Source of the DNA: Morella rubra
Taxonomy: Eukaryota > Streptophyta > Magnoliopsida > Fagales > Myricaceae
NCBI GenBank assembly: GCA_003952965.2
Contig: CM025849.1
Coordinates: 10,736,359-10,800,358 of the forward strand
Length of the DNA: 64,000 nt
Direction: 5' to 3'
The stretch's first letter is position 1; every line of letters begins with the position of its first letter. Both the position numbers and the translations under genes were made by a program. Below, in pieces: positions 43,978-58,800 of this stretch. The notes beneath the pieces are model-generated. The model was given only the letters and a program-made list of their open reading frames with translations. It did not search any database and was not told where the DNA came from.

Positions 43978-44220
43978 CTTCTCTTTCAATAATATTGGTC
44001 TTTCTTCTTGATACTGTATAATAATTTATGTAATTCCTTTGGCCTATAATATTTGTCTACCATTTCGAGTTTGCACTCTGTCTCTGTCTGAGAAAGTATA
44101 TAATTTCCTAGAGGTCGTTCTCCTGTATTAATTACACAGATAATTTCTTTGTTCTAATGCAACGTTTATAAGGTGTTATTGTTTGTTCATCAAATTACGA
44201 CCCCCAAAATATATAGGAGA
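43978..44220. other. 3' flank of ZIP copy 4
   Basis: Resembles the flanks of the other copies (tttcaataatattggtcttt, gtataataatttatgtaatt). The match fades by about 44200, where a poly-T tract begins. Confidence 0.5.
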
Positions 44221-44880
44221 TTTTTTTTTTTTTTTTTTTGATGAATAATGCCGGAGAGGCTTTCATTGCATATTAAATCCATAGAACAAGTTACAAAAAA
44301 GAATTAGAAACTATAGATCCAAGCAAACTAAGCTGCAAAAGGACCACTAGGACCCATAAGGGCGGATAAACCACAAATACTCCATGTCGGGTAGAGAGAG
44401 CGGGTGGGAGGATACGGTAGACAGTATCTACCGAAACCATTTGAGAGCTCGTTATTGAACTAGGAAACGGCGGCAGCCTAAACACAAACATTACAAAGCC
44501 CACGAGAGCCAGCAAGGCCAACAAGTGTCCAGAAAAGCCAACAAATGGCCGGAAAAGGCCCCCCCTGGGGTCACTACAACCGAAATAAGAATAAACAAGC
44601 CCACTAACGGGCTTAAACAAATTAACCAACACTACAGAAAAATGAAAAAACACTTTCATAAACCAGGGAGGCTGAAAAATAAGGCAAGAGACCATCAGGC
44701 AAGGCGGCGCGTGAGAACCACGAGCAGTTAGAGATCGGAGAGATCTGGGCAGATCGGAACGCCCAGAGGTGCTGGATCTGACCAGGGGGTGATGGCTCCA
44801 AAGATCACCGGGAAAAGCCCGTGCAAGGAGAAAAATTTGTTGGGGCGCGTGCGGCAACACATGACAGCTAAGCAGCATAA
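44221..44880 (-). mobile_element. Poly(A)-tailed LINE-type retroposon, 3' part
   Basis: On the minus strand the sequence ends in tgcaatgaaagcctctccgg, then attattcatc and a run of 19 A (44221-44239 as T). This resembles the 3' UTR and tail of plant L1-type elements. A hydrophobic open frame covers 44291-44878 on the minus strand but shows no reverse transcriptase motif. The 5' limit is uncertain and no target duplication was found. Confidence 0.5.
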
Positions 44881-45801
44881 TTCATCTCAGAACAGAGGAT
44901 GGAGGGCTGCTCCATGTAATCTGAAAGAGGGAAATTAAAACGTCTATCTTAGATGATTTTTTTGTTGTTGTTTCATCCAAATTAACGAACTACCAAGTAG
45001 ATGATTCAAAAACTGATCTTCAATTACGTGTACACGATGAACTTTTATTTCCTTACTAATACAAAGTTCTTCTTTCTTTGCATATATAGTTTTTCCTTTA
45101 GAAAAATAGTTTGGTGTCTGATCGATCTCTTTCTAAAGTGCATTTGTCCCTAGTGTCTATTCAGAGGATGATATGTACTTTACTATATATTGCGGGGGGT
45201 TTTATATTTTTTTCCTACGTGCAAAATATACTATTGCCTATAAGATTATTATTAAGGGAAAAACAAACACCTATTTCAACCCAGCAAAACTACACGCTGC
45301 GGGTCATGTGACAATATTTACACACCCACCTAAGCTACCCCATTTTTAACATATGACCCCTCAAACTTACTAATGTGTAGACACCTTTGCCCATGTTCAA
45401 CAAGTACAGCTCTACTTGACACTGATGTTACACATCTCCGATTCAATATTAAATACCTTTGCACATGTCTATTTCGTATTAATACCCTCTAATAAAGTTC
45501 ATAATCTGACAACAACTATCTTTCAAAGATATTGTTTAAAATGGCGTCAAAATATTATCCCGTCGTATTTTAGTCTAAATATTCAGATCAAGGGCCCTGG
45601 CTGATAAACTGTTAAACACTCTGGTCATTCAAAACGGACCGGCCAACCTAGTGCTCAAAATTGATTAGTTTAAGGTGGTAACAGCTACAAACATCGCTAT
45701 AACACTTTGCAGTGGCGTTAAAGAATTATATCCTTTTGCCTGTTATTTTATCGTTTTTCAAAAGCGCAAGCAAGCTAATTGTCCACATATATATACAAAA
45801 C
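44881..45801. other. Intergenic DNA up to the assembly gap
   Basis: 45310-45420 has words of a common inverted-repeat element (acctaagctaccccatt, tgacccctcaaactt) but no definable ends. The last few hundred bases look noisier than the DNA before 45100. No gene. Confidence 0.4.
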
Positions 45802-46801
45802 NNNNNNNNNNNNNNNNNNNNNNNNNNNNNNNNNNNNNNNNNNNNNNNNNNNNNNNNNNNNNNNNNNNNNNNNNNNNNNNNNNNNNNNNNNNNNNNNNNN
45901 NNNNNNNNNNNNNNNNNNNNNNNNNNNNNNNNNNNNNNNNNNNNNNNNNNNNNNNNNNNNNNNNNNNNNNNNNNNNNNNNNNNNNNNNNNNNNNNNNNNN
46001 NNNNNNNNNNNNNNNNNNNNNNNNNNNNNNNNNNNNNNNNNNNNNNNNNNNNNNNNNNNNNNNNNNNNNNNNNNNNNNNNNNNNNNNNNNNNNNNNNNNN
46101 NNNNNNNNNNNNNNNNNNNNNNNNNNNNNNNNNNNNNNNNNNNNNNNNNNNNNNNNNNNNNNNNNNNNNNNNNNNNNNNNNNNNNNNNNNNNNNNNNNNN
46201 NNNNNNNNNNNNNNNNNNNNNNNNNNNNNNNNNNNNNNNNNNNNNNNNNNNNNNNNNNNNNNNNNNNNNNNNNNNNNNNNNNNNNNNNNNNNNNNNNNNN
46301 NNNNNNNNNNNNNNNNNNNNNNNNNNNNNNNNNNNNNNNNNNNNNNNNNNNNNNNNNNNNNNNNNNNNNNNNNNNNNNNNNNNNNNNNNNNNNNNNNNNN
46401 NNNNNNNNNNNNNNNNNNNNNNNNNNNNNNNNNNNNNNNNNNNNNNNNNNNNNNNNNNNNNNNNNNNNNNNNNNNNNNNNNNNNNNNNNNNNNNNNNNNN
46501 NNNNNNNNNNNNNNNNNNNNNNNNNNNNNNNNNNNNNNNNNNNNNNNNNNNNNNNNNNNNNNNNNNNNNNNNNNNNNNNNNNNNNNNNNNNNNNNNNNNN
46601 NNNNNNNNNNNNNNNNNNNNNNNNNNNNNNNNNNNNNNNNNNNNNNNNNNNNNNNNNNNNNNNNNNNNNNNNNNNNNNNNNNNNNNNNNNNNNNNNNNNN
46701 NNNNNNNNNNNNNNNNNNNNNNNNNNNNNNNNNNNNNNNNNNNNNNNNNNNNNNNNNNNNNNNNNNNNNNNNNNNNNNNNNNNNNNNNNNNNNNNNNNNN
46801 N
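45802..46801. other. Assembly gap of exactly 1000 N
   Basis: A round-number run of N marks a scaffold join of unknown true length. Unique sequence lies on the left and satellite on the right. Reading frames drawn through it are meaningless. Confidence 0.98.
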
Positions 46802-49800
46802 GATAAGTTATAACGACAACTAAAGATGCTTTATATTTCTTCACGGAAAATCATAAATATTAACAATTCAGGCACTCAATCCCGGTTAATATTACACCGC
46901 ACTATATGATTATCAAATAATATACAAACTTTTATTCTTTCAAATCAATTATTCCACATATATCAATTAGTAATTTTCTGACAAAGGAAATCAATGATAA
47001 TCATTAAAACATTTCAGCACTTCAACTCCAATCATATAGGACAAGACTATATATTTCTGTCATAATAAATATACAAACTATCATAATTTTTCAAGTCAAT
47101 TATACAAATTTATACATCATTATATACTTTTCAACAAAGAATATGATAATCATAATAATGTCCGTACACTTCGAAGTCTCCAATCAATATAGACATATGA
47201 AGTCTTTTCATTAATAAATATAACAGACTAATAAATTTTTCAAATCACCTATACAACTTATACTTTTTCAAAATCAATATCAAACTATAATATAATATAT
47301 TATTCACAAAAAGAATCAATGATAAATCATAAAACAATTCAGCAATTCAACCTCCAATCAATATACTCTCGATATATTTTTTCAAATAATATATCAACAA
47401 TACTACATATTTTCCAAATAATACCTATACAAACTATATATTTCAAATACAAGTTTACAAACTATAGATTATGTCATATTTCTCAACATAGAATCAAAGA
47501 TAAAATCATACTCCTAAAGCCAATTCATAGCACTTCTCTCCAATCAGATATCCACCACATGGCATATCTTTTCCCAAAGTAAATATGCAATTGCCATATT
47601 TCTATTCAAGTATTGCCTTACCACAAACTATATATCAATATATTATTCACAAAAGAATCAATGATAAATCATAAAACAATTCAACACTTCAACCTCCAAT
47701 CAATATACAAACTATATAATCCCAAATTTTAGGTCAAATATTAAATCATACTTACTATAATATTTCTCAAATCTAATATACAAATAAGTTATTTCACAAA
47801 TAAATCCAGAGACACCTCAAAACACAAAGCAAATTATATTTCATATACTTATCTTCACAAAGGAATCCAATCATAAATCAACTCAAACCACAGACAATTA
47901 GCATTCAAAATACTCAACTGCAACACATACGAATACGTCATATATTTTTCCATAATATACACTTTAAATAAATTTTCATATCAATTATACCACAGAACTA
48001 GAAAATATCATTATATTTTTCACAATAGAATCACCGAAATCGTAAAACTACATTTCAGCGACTGCAGATCCAATCCAAAGTCAATATAACAACATAATAC
48101 TTTTTCAAGTAAATATTGAACCCACTTATAATATTTTCAAATCAACAATACAACACTAGTATATGAATTCAATAATGAGTTTTCAACAAAGAAATACAAT
48201 GAATAAATCATAAACCAATTCCTGCACTTGGCAATCTCCAAATTATAAATGTACACTAGATATCATTTTTCAAATAAATATAACAATTATTACAGATATT
48301 TTTGCAAATAAATATGACATGAAACTATAATAAATTTTTCAAATAATTTACAAACATATATATCATTAAGTTATTTCATCACATTAGAATCTCAACAGAA
48401 TAATATCATAACCAATTCATATCATGCTACTTCTATCTCAATCAATACTACACCATATGTTTTTCAAGATAAATCATGCAATCTTAATTTTTCAAAAATA
48501 AGTTTAACAAACTCATATAGACATATACTTTTTATGCAACAAAGAATAATTGTCTCATTATGATAAATTCAAAAACCAATTCAGCATTCAATATTCAATG
48601 CCATATCCAGACACGATAATTACCATTTTCTAATATAAATTATTACTGATCACTATAAGTTTTCAAATCAATTATATACACGAAGGCTTAGATTATTTCG
48701 AAGATAATTATATCACATTATTATCGTGAGTTGGTTATATTCTTCAACAAAGAATCAATTATAAATCATAAACTAATTCAGCACTTCAATCTCCAATCAT
48801 TATACACACTATATATTTTTCATATGAATATACAAACTACATATTTTTCACATCAATATACACTCTATGTATCATTATATTTTTCTACAAAGAATCATTG
48901 ATAAATCATAAACCAATTCATCAGTTCAATCTCCAATCAATATAGACATTATACATTTTTCAAATAAATATAAACTATAAATTTTTCAATAAATATACAA
49001 ACTATATATTTTTCAAATATATATACAAACTATATATTTTTCGAATGAATATAAAAACTATATATTTTTAAAATCAATTTACAGACTATATTTCATTATA
49101 TTTTTCAACAAAGATTCAATGATAAGTCATAAACGAATTCAGCACTTTAATCTCCAATCAATATAAACATTATATATTTTTCAAATATTTTTAAAACTAT
49201 ATATCGTTATATTCTTCAACAAAGAGTCATTGATAAATCATAAACCAGTTTAGAACTTCAATCCCCAATCAATATAGAGACTATAAATTTTTCAAATAAA
49301 TATACAAGTTATATGTCATTATATTTTTCAACGAAGAATCAGTGATAAATCGTAAACCAATTCAGCACTTCAGTTTCCAATCAATATACACACTATATAT
49401 TTTTCAAAAAAATATACAAACTATATATTTTCAAATCAATATACAAACTATATATTTTTCATATCAATTTACAAACTATATATCGTTATATTGTTGAACA
49501 AAGAATCAATCATAAATCATAAACCAATTCAGCACTTCAATATCCAATCAATATACACAATATATTTTTTTCAAATAAATATACAAACTATATATTTTCA
49601 AATCAATATACAAACTAAATATCATTATATTTTTCAACAAAAAATCAATGACAAATCAAAAACCAATTAAGCACTTCAATCTCCAAACAATATAGACACT
49701 GTACATTTTTCAAAAAAATATACACTATATATTTTTCAAACCAACATACAAACTATATATTTTTAAAATAATTATAAAAACTATGTGTCATTATATTCTT

Positions 49801-52800
49801 AAACAAAGAATCAATCGTACATCATAAACCAATTCAGCACTTAAATCTCCAATAAATATACACACTATATATCTTTCAAATAAATATACAAACTACACAT
49901 TTTTCACATCAACATACACTCTATATATCATTATATTTTTCAAAAAAGAATCAATGATAAATCAAAAAACAATTCAGCACTTCAACCTCCAATAAATATA
50001 CACACTATATATCTTTCAAATAAATATACAAACTACACATTTTTCACATCAACATACACTCTATATATCATTATATTTTTCAAAAAAGAATCAATGATAA
50101 ATCAAAAAACAATTCAGCACTTCAACCTCCAATAAATATACACACTATATATCTTTCAAATAAATATACAAACTACATATTTTTCAAATAAATATACAAA
50201 CTGTATATCATTATGTTTTTCAACAAAGAATCAATGATAAATAATAAACCTATTCAGCACTTCAATTTCCGGTCAATATACACACTATATATATTTCAAA
50301 TAAATATACAAACTATAAATTTTTCAAACCAATATTCAAACTTTATATCGTTACATTGTTCAGGAAAGAATTAATGATAAATCATAAACCAATTAAACAC
50401 TTCAATCACCAATTAATATACACACTATATATCATTATATTTTTCAAAAAAGAATCAATGATAAATCAAAAAACAATTCAGCACTTCAACCTCCAATAAA
50501 TATACACACTATATATTTTTAAAATCAATACACAAACTATATATCATTATATTTTTCAACAAAGAATCTGTGATAAATCATAAACCAATTCCACACTTCA
50601 ATCTCCAATCAATATACACCATATATTTTTCAAATCAATATAAAAACTATATATCATTATAATTTTCAACAAAGAAACAATTATAAATCATAAACCAATT
50701 CAGCAATTCAATCTCCAATCAATATAGAAACTATACATTTTTCAAATAAATACACACTATATATTTTTCAAATCAATATACATACTATATATTTTTCAAA
50801 TTAATATACAAGTTATATATTTTTCAAATCAATATTGACACTATATATTTTTCAAATCAAAATACAAACTATATATACTTGTGCAAAAAGACTAATTCAA
50901 TCCAACAAAGTCAATAACTATTCAGCGCACTTCAATCGTCCGGTCAAACTATATGACATATATACAATATTTCAAGGATATAATGTACAAAAACTGATAG
51001 GATTTTTTGTTCTCTAAATCAATATACACAACTATGTTTCATTCATAGCTTTTATTTCACAAAGATATCAATGATGAATCATAAGCCAATTTCCACACTC
51101 TCATTGTTCTCACAATCAATATAGAAACTCAATAATTCTGTTCAAAATAAAATAAGAACGTGATAATAAATTACATTTTCCAAATCAATATATGATAACT
51201 AATAATATTTTCAATGAATTACAAACTATCAATCACTGAATAGCTTTTTCAACAAAGAATCTGTGATAAATCATGAACCAATTCAGCACTTCAATCTTCA
51301 ATCCATATAGACACTATACATTTTTCAAATAAATATACACTATAAGTGTTTCAAATCAATATTACACAACTCTATATTTTTCAAATATATTAAACAAAGC
51401 TATTATGTCATTATATTTCTTCACAAACAATCAAATACATAATTCAAATAAACCAATTTCAGTTCAACACTTCCAATCTCGCAGTCAATATACACACATA
51501 TGTTTTTTAAAATAAATTATATCAAACTTTAATATTTTTCAAATCAATAACAAACTAATATATCACTTATTTTTCTACAAGGAAAATAAATATGATAAAT
51601 CATAATAACAATTCAGACACTTTTAATAACATTACAATATATAACAACGATCTATATATGTGTTTATTTCAATATCAAACTAATGCAATATATATTATTT
51701 TCAAATCAGAACCTTTAAGCAAAAACTAATATACTCATATAAATTTTACAGAAATCATGATAAATCATTAAACAAATTCCGCACAATTACATCATTTAAC
51801 AAATATAAGCCACACATAATACCACCTTTTTTCAATAAATATATCAATCTATATACTATTATTTCAAATCATAAACAATATACTAGATATATTTTATAAA
51901 ATCATATTAGGCAGACTATAATTCGCAGTTAATATTATTTCAAATAAAAAGAATCAATGATTAAGATCATACAAACAATTCAAATTCAACTTCAATTCCA
52001 ATCAAATATACCACGTATATATTTTAACAATTCACAATATACAAACACTATCATTATGTATATTTTTCAAATCAATATTCAAACTATATATCATTATATT
52101 CTTCAACAAAGAACCAATGATAAATCATAAACCAATTCAGCACTTTAATTCCCAATCAATATACAGACTATATATTTTTCAAATATATATACAAACTATA
52201 TATTTTTCAAAAAAATATACAAACTATATATTTTCAAATCAATATACAAACTAAATATCATTATATTTTTCAACAAAAAATCAATGACAAATCAAAAACC
52301 AATTAAGCACTTCAATCTCCAAACAATATAGACACTGTACATTTTTCAAAAAAATATACACTATATATTTTTCAAACCAACATACAAACTATATATCATT
52401 ATATTTTTTCAACGAAAGAAAGTCCATGATTAATATCATAACCATATTCTACATCTCCTATAAACTATCGCACCTTCATTTTCCAATCAATAATAGCGCT
52501 CAGCTCGGTATTCATTTTCTTCAATATTAAATAATCACTATAATATTTTTTTCAAATCAATATACAAACTATATATTTTTCAAATCAATATACAAATTAT
52601 ATATCATTATATTTTTCAACAAAGATTCAATGATAAGTCATAAACGAATTCAGCACTTTAATCTCCAATCAATATAAACATTATATATTTTTCAAATATT
52701 TTTAAAACTATATATCGTTATATTCTTCAACAAAGAGTCATTGATAAATCATAAACCAGTTTAGAACTTCAATCCCCAATCAATATAGAGACTATAAATT

Positions 52801-55800
52801 TTTCAAATAAATATACAAGTTATATGTCATTATATTTTTCAACGAAGAATCAGTGATAAATCATAAGCCAATTCCGACTTCAATCTCCAATCATTATACA
52901 CACTATATATTTTTCAAGTAAATATAAAGACTATAGTTTTTTCAAATCGATATACAAACTATGTTTCGTTATATTTTTCAACAAAGAGTCAACGATAAAT
53001 CGTAAAACAGCGTCTCGTACTACTGCAAACACCCTCGGAATCAATTATCACACATCTATATACTATTTTTCAGTCAATATTGAAAACTATACTATTTTTC
53101 AAATCAATATGGACAAAGCTTATATAGTATTACGATTATTCACAACAAAAGAATCAGATGAACTAAAATCATACCAACAATTCGGCACATTAATCTAACA
53201 ATCAGATAAAAAAAAAAAAATAAAGACACTATAACATTTTTCAAAAATAAAGTAGTTACACTATATATTTTATAAAATCAATACACAAACATAATATGGT
53301 ATTTCAATCAATATTCAACAACTATACTATCACTATATTTTTTTCAAAAAGACTCATGTTCAAATTCATAACACAATTAAGCACCACAATGTCATATCAT
53401 TTGCAATTTCAATTTATACAAGCACTTTACTATTTTTCAAACTAATAATAAACAATTAGTATAATTTTTTCAAATCAAGTATTGAAACTATAAAATATAT
53501 TCAATCAATTATACGAAGAAACTATATTATTCATTACATTGATCTCAAACATAAGAATACAATCACAAATCATAAACGCAATTCAGTGGCAAACTTCAAT
53601 CTCGGTCATATAGGCCCAACACTAATAGATATATGATGCACATTTAATCTAAATCAAATGGTACAAATCTATTATATCTTTATTCAAAATCATAGTATAA
53701 TAGAACTCATACTACATTCCTAGGTGTCTGTATTTTACAAAGTAATGCAAATGCATAACACTCATGAACAATTCAGAAACACATTAACCTCCCAATAATA
53801 TACACTTCCTATATATTTTCACACTAATATATCACCAACTATAGTAAATCCTTTTCAATCAAATATACAAATATCTATTAGATTTCAAATCAATTACAAC
53901 ACTAATATTTATAATTTTGGCCAACAAAAGAATCCAAATGATGTAAATCGCATCGAGAGCAGATAGGAACTTCAATTCCGACAACTGTTAAATTCGCAAT
54001 TCCGATATAGACGACAGGAGCAGTTTTCAACCATAAATATACGCATAAACTCACTCTATTCTAAATCAAAAATGGTTATGGATCAACAATACTTTACCTT
54101 GTGTTCAATTAACTCAATCATACTAGGGTAATATATGTCGGATATATTATTCACAAAAGGGAGAGCAATGATAAAAGACTCATCAAAACAATTCAGCACT
54201 TCAACGCCTCGGCACATCAATATATATCATCCAATATTATTATTCTGTTGACAAATAAATATTAGATCCACGGAGAGGCCATCTCGATAGCATATTAAAT
54301 GGTCGTGTGTGCGACAATAAATAGGTACAGAACTATAGTAGTTCGATTATGGACTAAAATCAGTTTACAAAGAACTGTATATCATTATGTTTTTCAACAA
54401 AGAATCAATGATAAATAATAAACCTATTCAGCACTTCAATCTCCAATAAATATACACACTATGTATTTTTAATAAATATGCAATCTGTGAGCTATACTTT
54501 TCAAATATGTTTACAAAACATATACGAGAACACTTATAATTCTTCAACAAAGGAATAATGCATAAATCGGATCAAACCATCTCGGCCATTCAATCCTCAA
54601 TCAATGGAGTAACACTTATAACGAGTATATTCAACTAAATATAAGAACACGACTATTCTTTCAATCGATCATACAGGAGATAAATATTATTATCGAATTT
54701 GCAACAAGAATCATGATATAAATTCATAACCAGTTCGCACTTCAATTCCACATTAAAGACAACTATACATTTCAAATAATATTACGCGAATATATACTTT
54801 TAGAAAATCATATAACAACTATTATATTTTCAAATCAATATACATAACTAGATATATTATCAATTATTCACATAAGAATCATGTTATAAATCATGACTAA
54901 TTGCCGAACAATTCAGAGCGAACTCATCATAACTCCATCAATATACCCATTATAGCGACAATTTTCAATAAATATACTTAGGATTGTTTCAAATTCATTA
55001 TTACGACTTATATTTGTTTTTTTTATTCGTTGACAAGATCAATTTTACACCCAGAACTAATATCATTATATTTTTTCAACAACGAATCAAATGATAAACT
55101 CATAAACCAATTCAGAACACTTCAAGCGCTCGCAATTTCAATTATACAGAGGACTACTATAAAGGAATATTTTCAATAAATATAGACAAACTATATATTT
55201 CTCTTTCAAATCAAATTATACAAACTATATAATCATGTACAGAACATCTTCCTTACAAGGAAATAAATATAAATACATTAAACCGTTATTTCGCACATTC
55301 TCAGATACTCTCTAATTTAAGAACAGACATCTATAATTACATTTTAAATAAATATACACTATAGTATTCTTTTTTTAAAATCAATATAATAAAAAATATA
55401 GTAATTCTATTTGCAAATCGAATACACGGAAACTACGGAGTATTGTACTCTAATTTATAGTTTATCTCAACAAAAGAAATCACTGATATCATATTAGAAA
55501 ATTCAGCAACGCCTTGAGGGAAACCTCCAAGTCAATATAGCACAACTAGATATACATTTTTTCAAATAACTCATAACACTAACTAAGCATATTTACATTA
55601 TCAAAATACAAACTATGGAAATAATTTTTCAAAATAAATTTACAAAAACAGATAGTCATCTACGATTATCAAACAGAAAAAAAAGAATCAATGACTAAAG
55701 CATTACATATAACCATTCAGGAGACACTTACAAAACTCAATCAAATATAGAACTAATTAAATAAATATTTTTCAGGAATAAAATTAATTTAAGTACAACA

Positions 55801-58800
55801 TAATAATATATATTGTATCAATATCAATATAACAAGGACTTAAAATTATTGTCTACTTATTTTCAAACAAATAGAATCCAGCTGATGCAAATTATAAAAG
55901 CCATTACGCAACTTCAATCTCGAACATGCAAAAGAGACACTTATATTGTCATTTTTTCAAAAGAGCAAATATACAGTATATGAGATGTATTTAGAAATAA
56001 GGATATAAGAGAAACTCAGATGGATATTTCTTCAAAATCAATACTACAATTAGCCTACTAAAAGTACCAATTATATTTTCCAACAAAGATTCAATGATAT
56101 CAAAAAACATTCAGCCAGCTCACCTTCATTCCAAGTATACACCAATGATCACATCGAGTTTTTCAATAAATATACAACTATATATTTTTCACAATCGAAA
56201 TTATCAAACTATATATGGTCACATGTCAATTCTCACAAACATATAGTAGATTATATGTGGGTTATAAACAAGAAATCAATGAGATAAGGTCATAAATCAC
56301 TCATTCAGCACTTAAATCCCATTCATTATAATCACTAATAGATATTAATTTCAAATATACATGTCATCTTTATATCTTCAAATCAAGTGTTTACAAACTG
56401 GATGTAAAACATGTATAGAATTTTTCAAAGAAAGATCAGTGATAAAATCATAAGCCATTTTTCCGCTACTTCCATCTCCCAATCAAATATACAACTAAAA
56501 CTATAATTTTTGGCAATAATTATATTAACGCAAACTACATTTTTTCAAATCCAATATACCACATATCTTATAGGTACCATATCATTATGTTTTTCAACAA
56601 AGAATCAATGATAAATAAAAAACCAATTCAGCACTTCAATCTAAAGTCAATATACAGACACTATAAAACCTAATATCAATAAAGTATGATATAAAAGCTA
56701 ATAAATCTTTTCTATATAAATTATACATGATTAAATATATTTATTTCAAATTAATTAAAGAATCGAAAGTAAATATGATCATTATATTTACAAAAGGAAA
56801 GAGAGCTAGGGGTGGGAGTATAACACTTCAACAAAGAATCAATGTTAAATCATAAACCAATTCAGCACGTCAATCTCCAATCAATATACACAAATTGTAT
56901 TTTTCAAATAAATATGCAAACTATATATTTTTCAAATCAAAATACAAACTATATATCATTATAATTTTCAACAAAGAAACAATTATAAATCATAATAAAC
57001 AGGATGAGGCATTCAACTCATCAATAATATTCATTACTATATAAATTTTAATAAAGTATAAAGCAACTAATATATTATTTTCAATCATATAACAAATAAT
57101 AGATTATGCATTAATAGGGTCAGCATTTCAACAAAAGAAAACAACTTCATAAATCATAAACGGAGAGTTCACCCGCACTTCAGTGTCAATCAATAAACCA
57201 TACATATAGTTTGTAAAATCAAGTAAATAACGACTAATCACTATTCTTTTCAAATCAAGTGAATAATAAACCTGATTTATCATTTCAATATCATTTTACA
57301 AGACTATATATCATTAACATTCTGTGTAACATAAGAGGTTCTATGATTATGAAGTCTTACTCGAAAAACAACAATATTCAGCAACTTCAGTCTCCAACTG
57401 TCAAAATATACAACCTGAGTAGGTAATGTTTTTCAAAATAGAGATAGTAACGGTTCACATAAGCTGTGGATTATTGTGTTGTCAAATACCAATATAAGCG
57501 AAACTCATATAGTCTGCCATTATGATCATTCTTTATCAACAAAGAATGATTGATAAAAATATAAAGCCATTCGTCACTTAACTTCTTCCAGATAAATATA
57601 AATATGTTGGACCAATAGTGGGGACATTTTTCGAAATATAATAGGCCACATGCACTCATTAATATCCTTTCAAATCAATATACAATACTATTTATTTTTC
57701 AAACAATTTCCACCAATAACTTTACTAATCAGTTACGAGGGTTTGTTCAACAAAAAGAAGTCAATGTAAATCATACAACACATTCAGCACTTCAATCTCA
57801 GTCAATATAGCACACTCGTTATAATTTCAAATTATAGTCTGATACCAAACTTATATTTACAATCAATATTAAGACACCTTACATATTCCTCATTTATGAT
57901 TTTCAACACAAAGAATCAATTTGATAAATTATTACCAACAGATTCAGGCATCTCTCAGCCTCCAAGTCAGTATACGGACTACTATACATTAGTGTGTGGT
58001 CTAATAAATATATTCAAGTATTATATAGGGCTTGTTCATCAATCAATAGTCACGTCACACTACTACAGATAAGATCATGTATATTGTTCAACAGAATCGA
58101 ACATGAGTAAAATCATAACAAACCAATTCAGGCAACTTTCAATCTCCAATCAATTAGCATCTATCACAGCCTTCTTTTCAAATAAATAGTACCGCTAGTG
58201 TATTCTCTTTCCAATCAATAGATACATTGTAACTGAATAAACATATTTTTTAAATAAATATACAAACTGTATATCATTATGTTTTTCAACAAAGAATCAA
58301 TGATAAATAATAAACCTATTCAGCACTTCAATCTCCAATCAATATACATACTATGTATTTTTCAAATAAATATGCAATCTTTATATTTTTCAAATCAGTT
58401 TACAAACTATATATCATTATATTTTTCAACAAAGGATCAATGATAAATCATAAACCAGTTTTGCACTTCTGTCTCCAATCAATATACACACTCTATATTT
58501 TTCAAATAAATATACAAAATATATATTTTCAAATCAATAAAAACTATATATCTTTATATTTTTCAACAAAGAATCAATGTTAAATCAAAAACCAATTCAG
58601 CACTTCATTTCAATCCTATAGAACTAATACATTTTTCAATAATATACTAAACTTATATATTCATTAACAAATTATGAGACATTATACAGACTATATATTT
58701 TTCCAAATAATTATAAAACAACGACGTATATAGTCATTTTATAGAAACACTTACTACAAACCAAAGATCCAACATTAATCAATAGAACATTAGTAAGAAC

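Noticed and set aside
45705-45716. ttgcagtg as the missing right end of the CACTA-like element at 39999
   Set aside because: It lies 5.7 kb away beyond ZIP copy 4 and lacks the matching 3 bp duplication and gggacgg repeats nearby.
45675-46844. Long reading frames of 340-380 codons on both strands
   Set aside because: They exist only because the 1000 N gap contains no stop codons.
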